DNA of 31,881 bases from Bacteroidales bacterium. Lineage in GTDB: Bacteria; Bacteroidota; Bacteroidia; Bacteroidales; WCHB1-69. The stretch lies in contig JAFZUH010000234.1 in assembly GCA_017618435.1 (NCBI GenBank), positions 1 to 31,881 of the forward strand, in the 5' to 3' direction. Under the pieces are notes generated by a model. That model worked only from the letters and a program-made list of their open reading frames with translations. It had not been told where the DNA came from and searched no databases. Below are positions 31,807 through 31,881 of the stretch, piece by piece; position 1 is the stretch's first letter, and each line of letters opens with the position of its first letter. Made by a program: the position numbers and the translations under genes.

Positions 31807-31836
31807 CAAAGATAGCATAAAAATTGTTGTGTCAAA
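31807..31836 (-). promoter_or_regulatory. Complete -33/-7 promoter for the M20 amidohydrolase gene
   Basis: On the minus strand TTTG (31833-31836), an 18-nt spacer and TATCTTTG (31807-31814) reproduce the Bacteroidota sigma-ABfr consensus exactly, 25 nt before the start codon. It is the clearest promoter in the window. Confidence 0.85.
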
Positions 31837-31881
31837 GAATATACGCAAGCATACGAAAAATTTCAAGGAAACAAAAACGAT

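Noticed and set aside
1..31881. CRISPR arrays, insertion sequences, tRNA or rRNA genes
   Set aside because: I looked for regular spaced repeats, transposase-like frames with terminal inverted repeats, and tRNA cloverleaf signatures and saw none apart from the tRNA-like part of tmRNA.

Overview
The window looks like chromosomal DNA of a Bacteroidales-type member of the Bacteroidota. It is AT-rich. Many genes are preceded by the phylum's TAnnTTTG -7 promoter box, and most lack a Shine-Dalgarno sequence. Two secreted proteins end in type IX secretion (T9SS) C-terminal sorting domains. The gene order rpsF-rpsR-rplI without ssb, tig-clpP-clpX, dut-TPR and an Rnf cluster also fit this order. I cannot name the genus; an uncultured gut or anaerobic lineage is plausible (inference).

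Layout. 1-1220: ribosomal operon rpsF-rpsR-rplI (minus). 1250-2746: OmpA-type lipoprotein plus a hotdog thioesterase (minus). 2895-5713: a large repeat-containing T9SS surface protein (plus). 5755-7626: thiC under a TPP riboswitch (minus). 7784-9164: secreted PHB-depolymerase-like esterase with a T9SS tail (minus). 9366-9732: tmRNA, then dut, a TPR protein split by an in-frame amber codon, and a DUF721 gene. 12201-15660: trigger factor, clpP and clpX, a proteostasis block. 15679-17135: a probable outer-membrane barrel and a small lipoprotein (minus). 17198-20694: a tightly packed operon of ruvX, def, a TPR lipoprotein, a short ribF-like gene and an acyltransferase. 20929-25206: rnfC-D-G-E-A with no rnfB. 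25232-27910: an LTA-synthase-like membrane sulfatase-fold enzyme and a methyltransferase. 28039-30573: an accessory-looking module made of a structured RNA-like leader, an EcoRI-family adenine methyltransferase and a DUF262-HNH nuclease. 30589-31836: M20 amidohydrolase (minus) with the best -33/-7 promoter of the window.

Most of the window is housekeeping: translation, ribosome rescue, protein quality control, cofactor supply (thiamine, FAD), nucleotide sanitation and ion-motive electron transfer. The part most likely to hold something undescribed is 28039-30573. There, about 250 nt with a promoter, a three-way-junction fold and a terminator that overlaps the closing helix sit in front of a two-gene restriction-like pair. 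A further hairpin ends on the base before the methyltransferase start codon.
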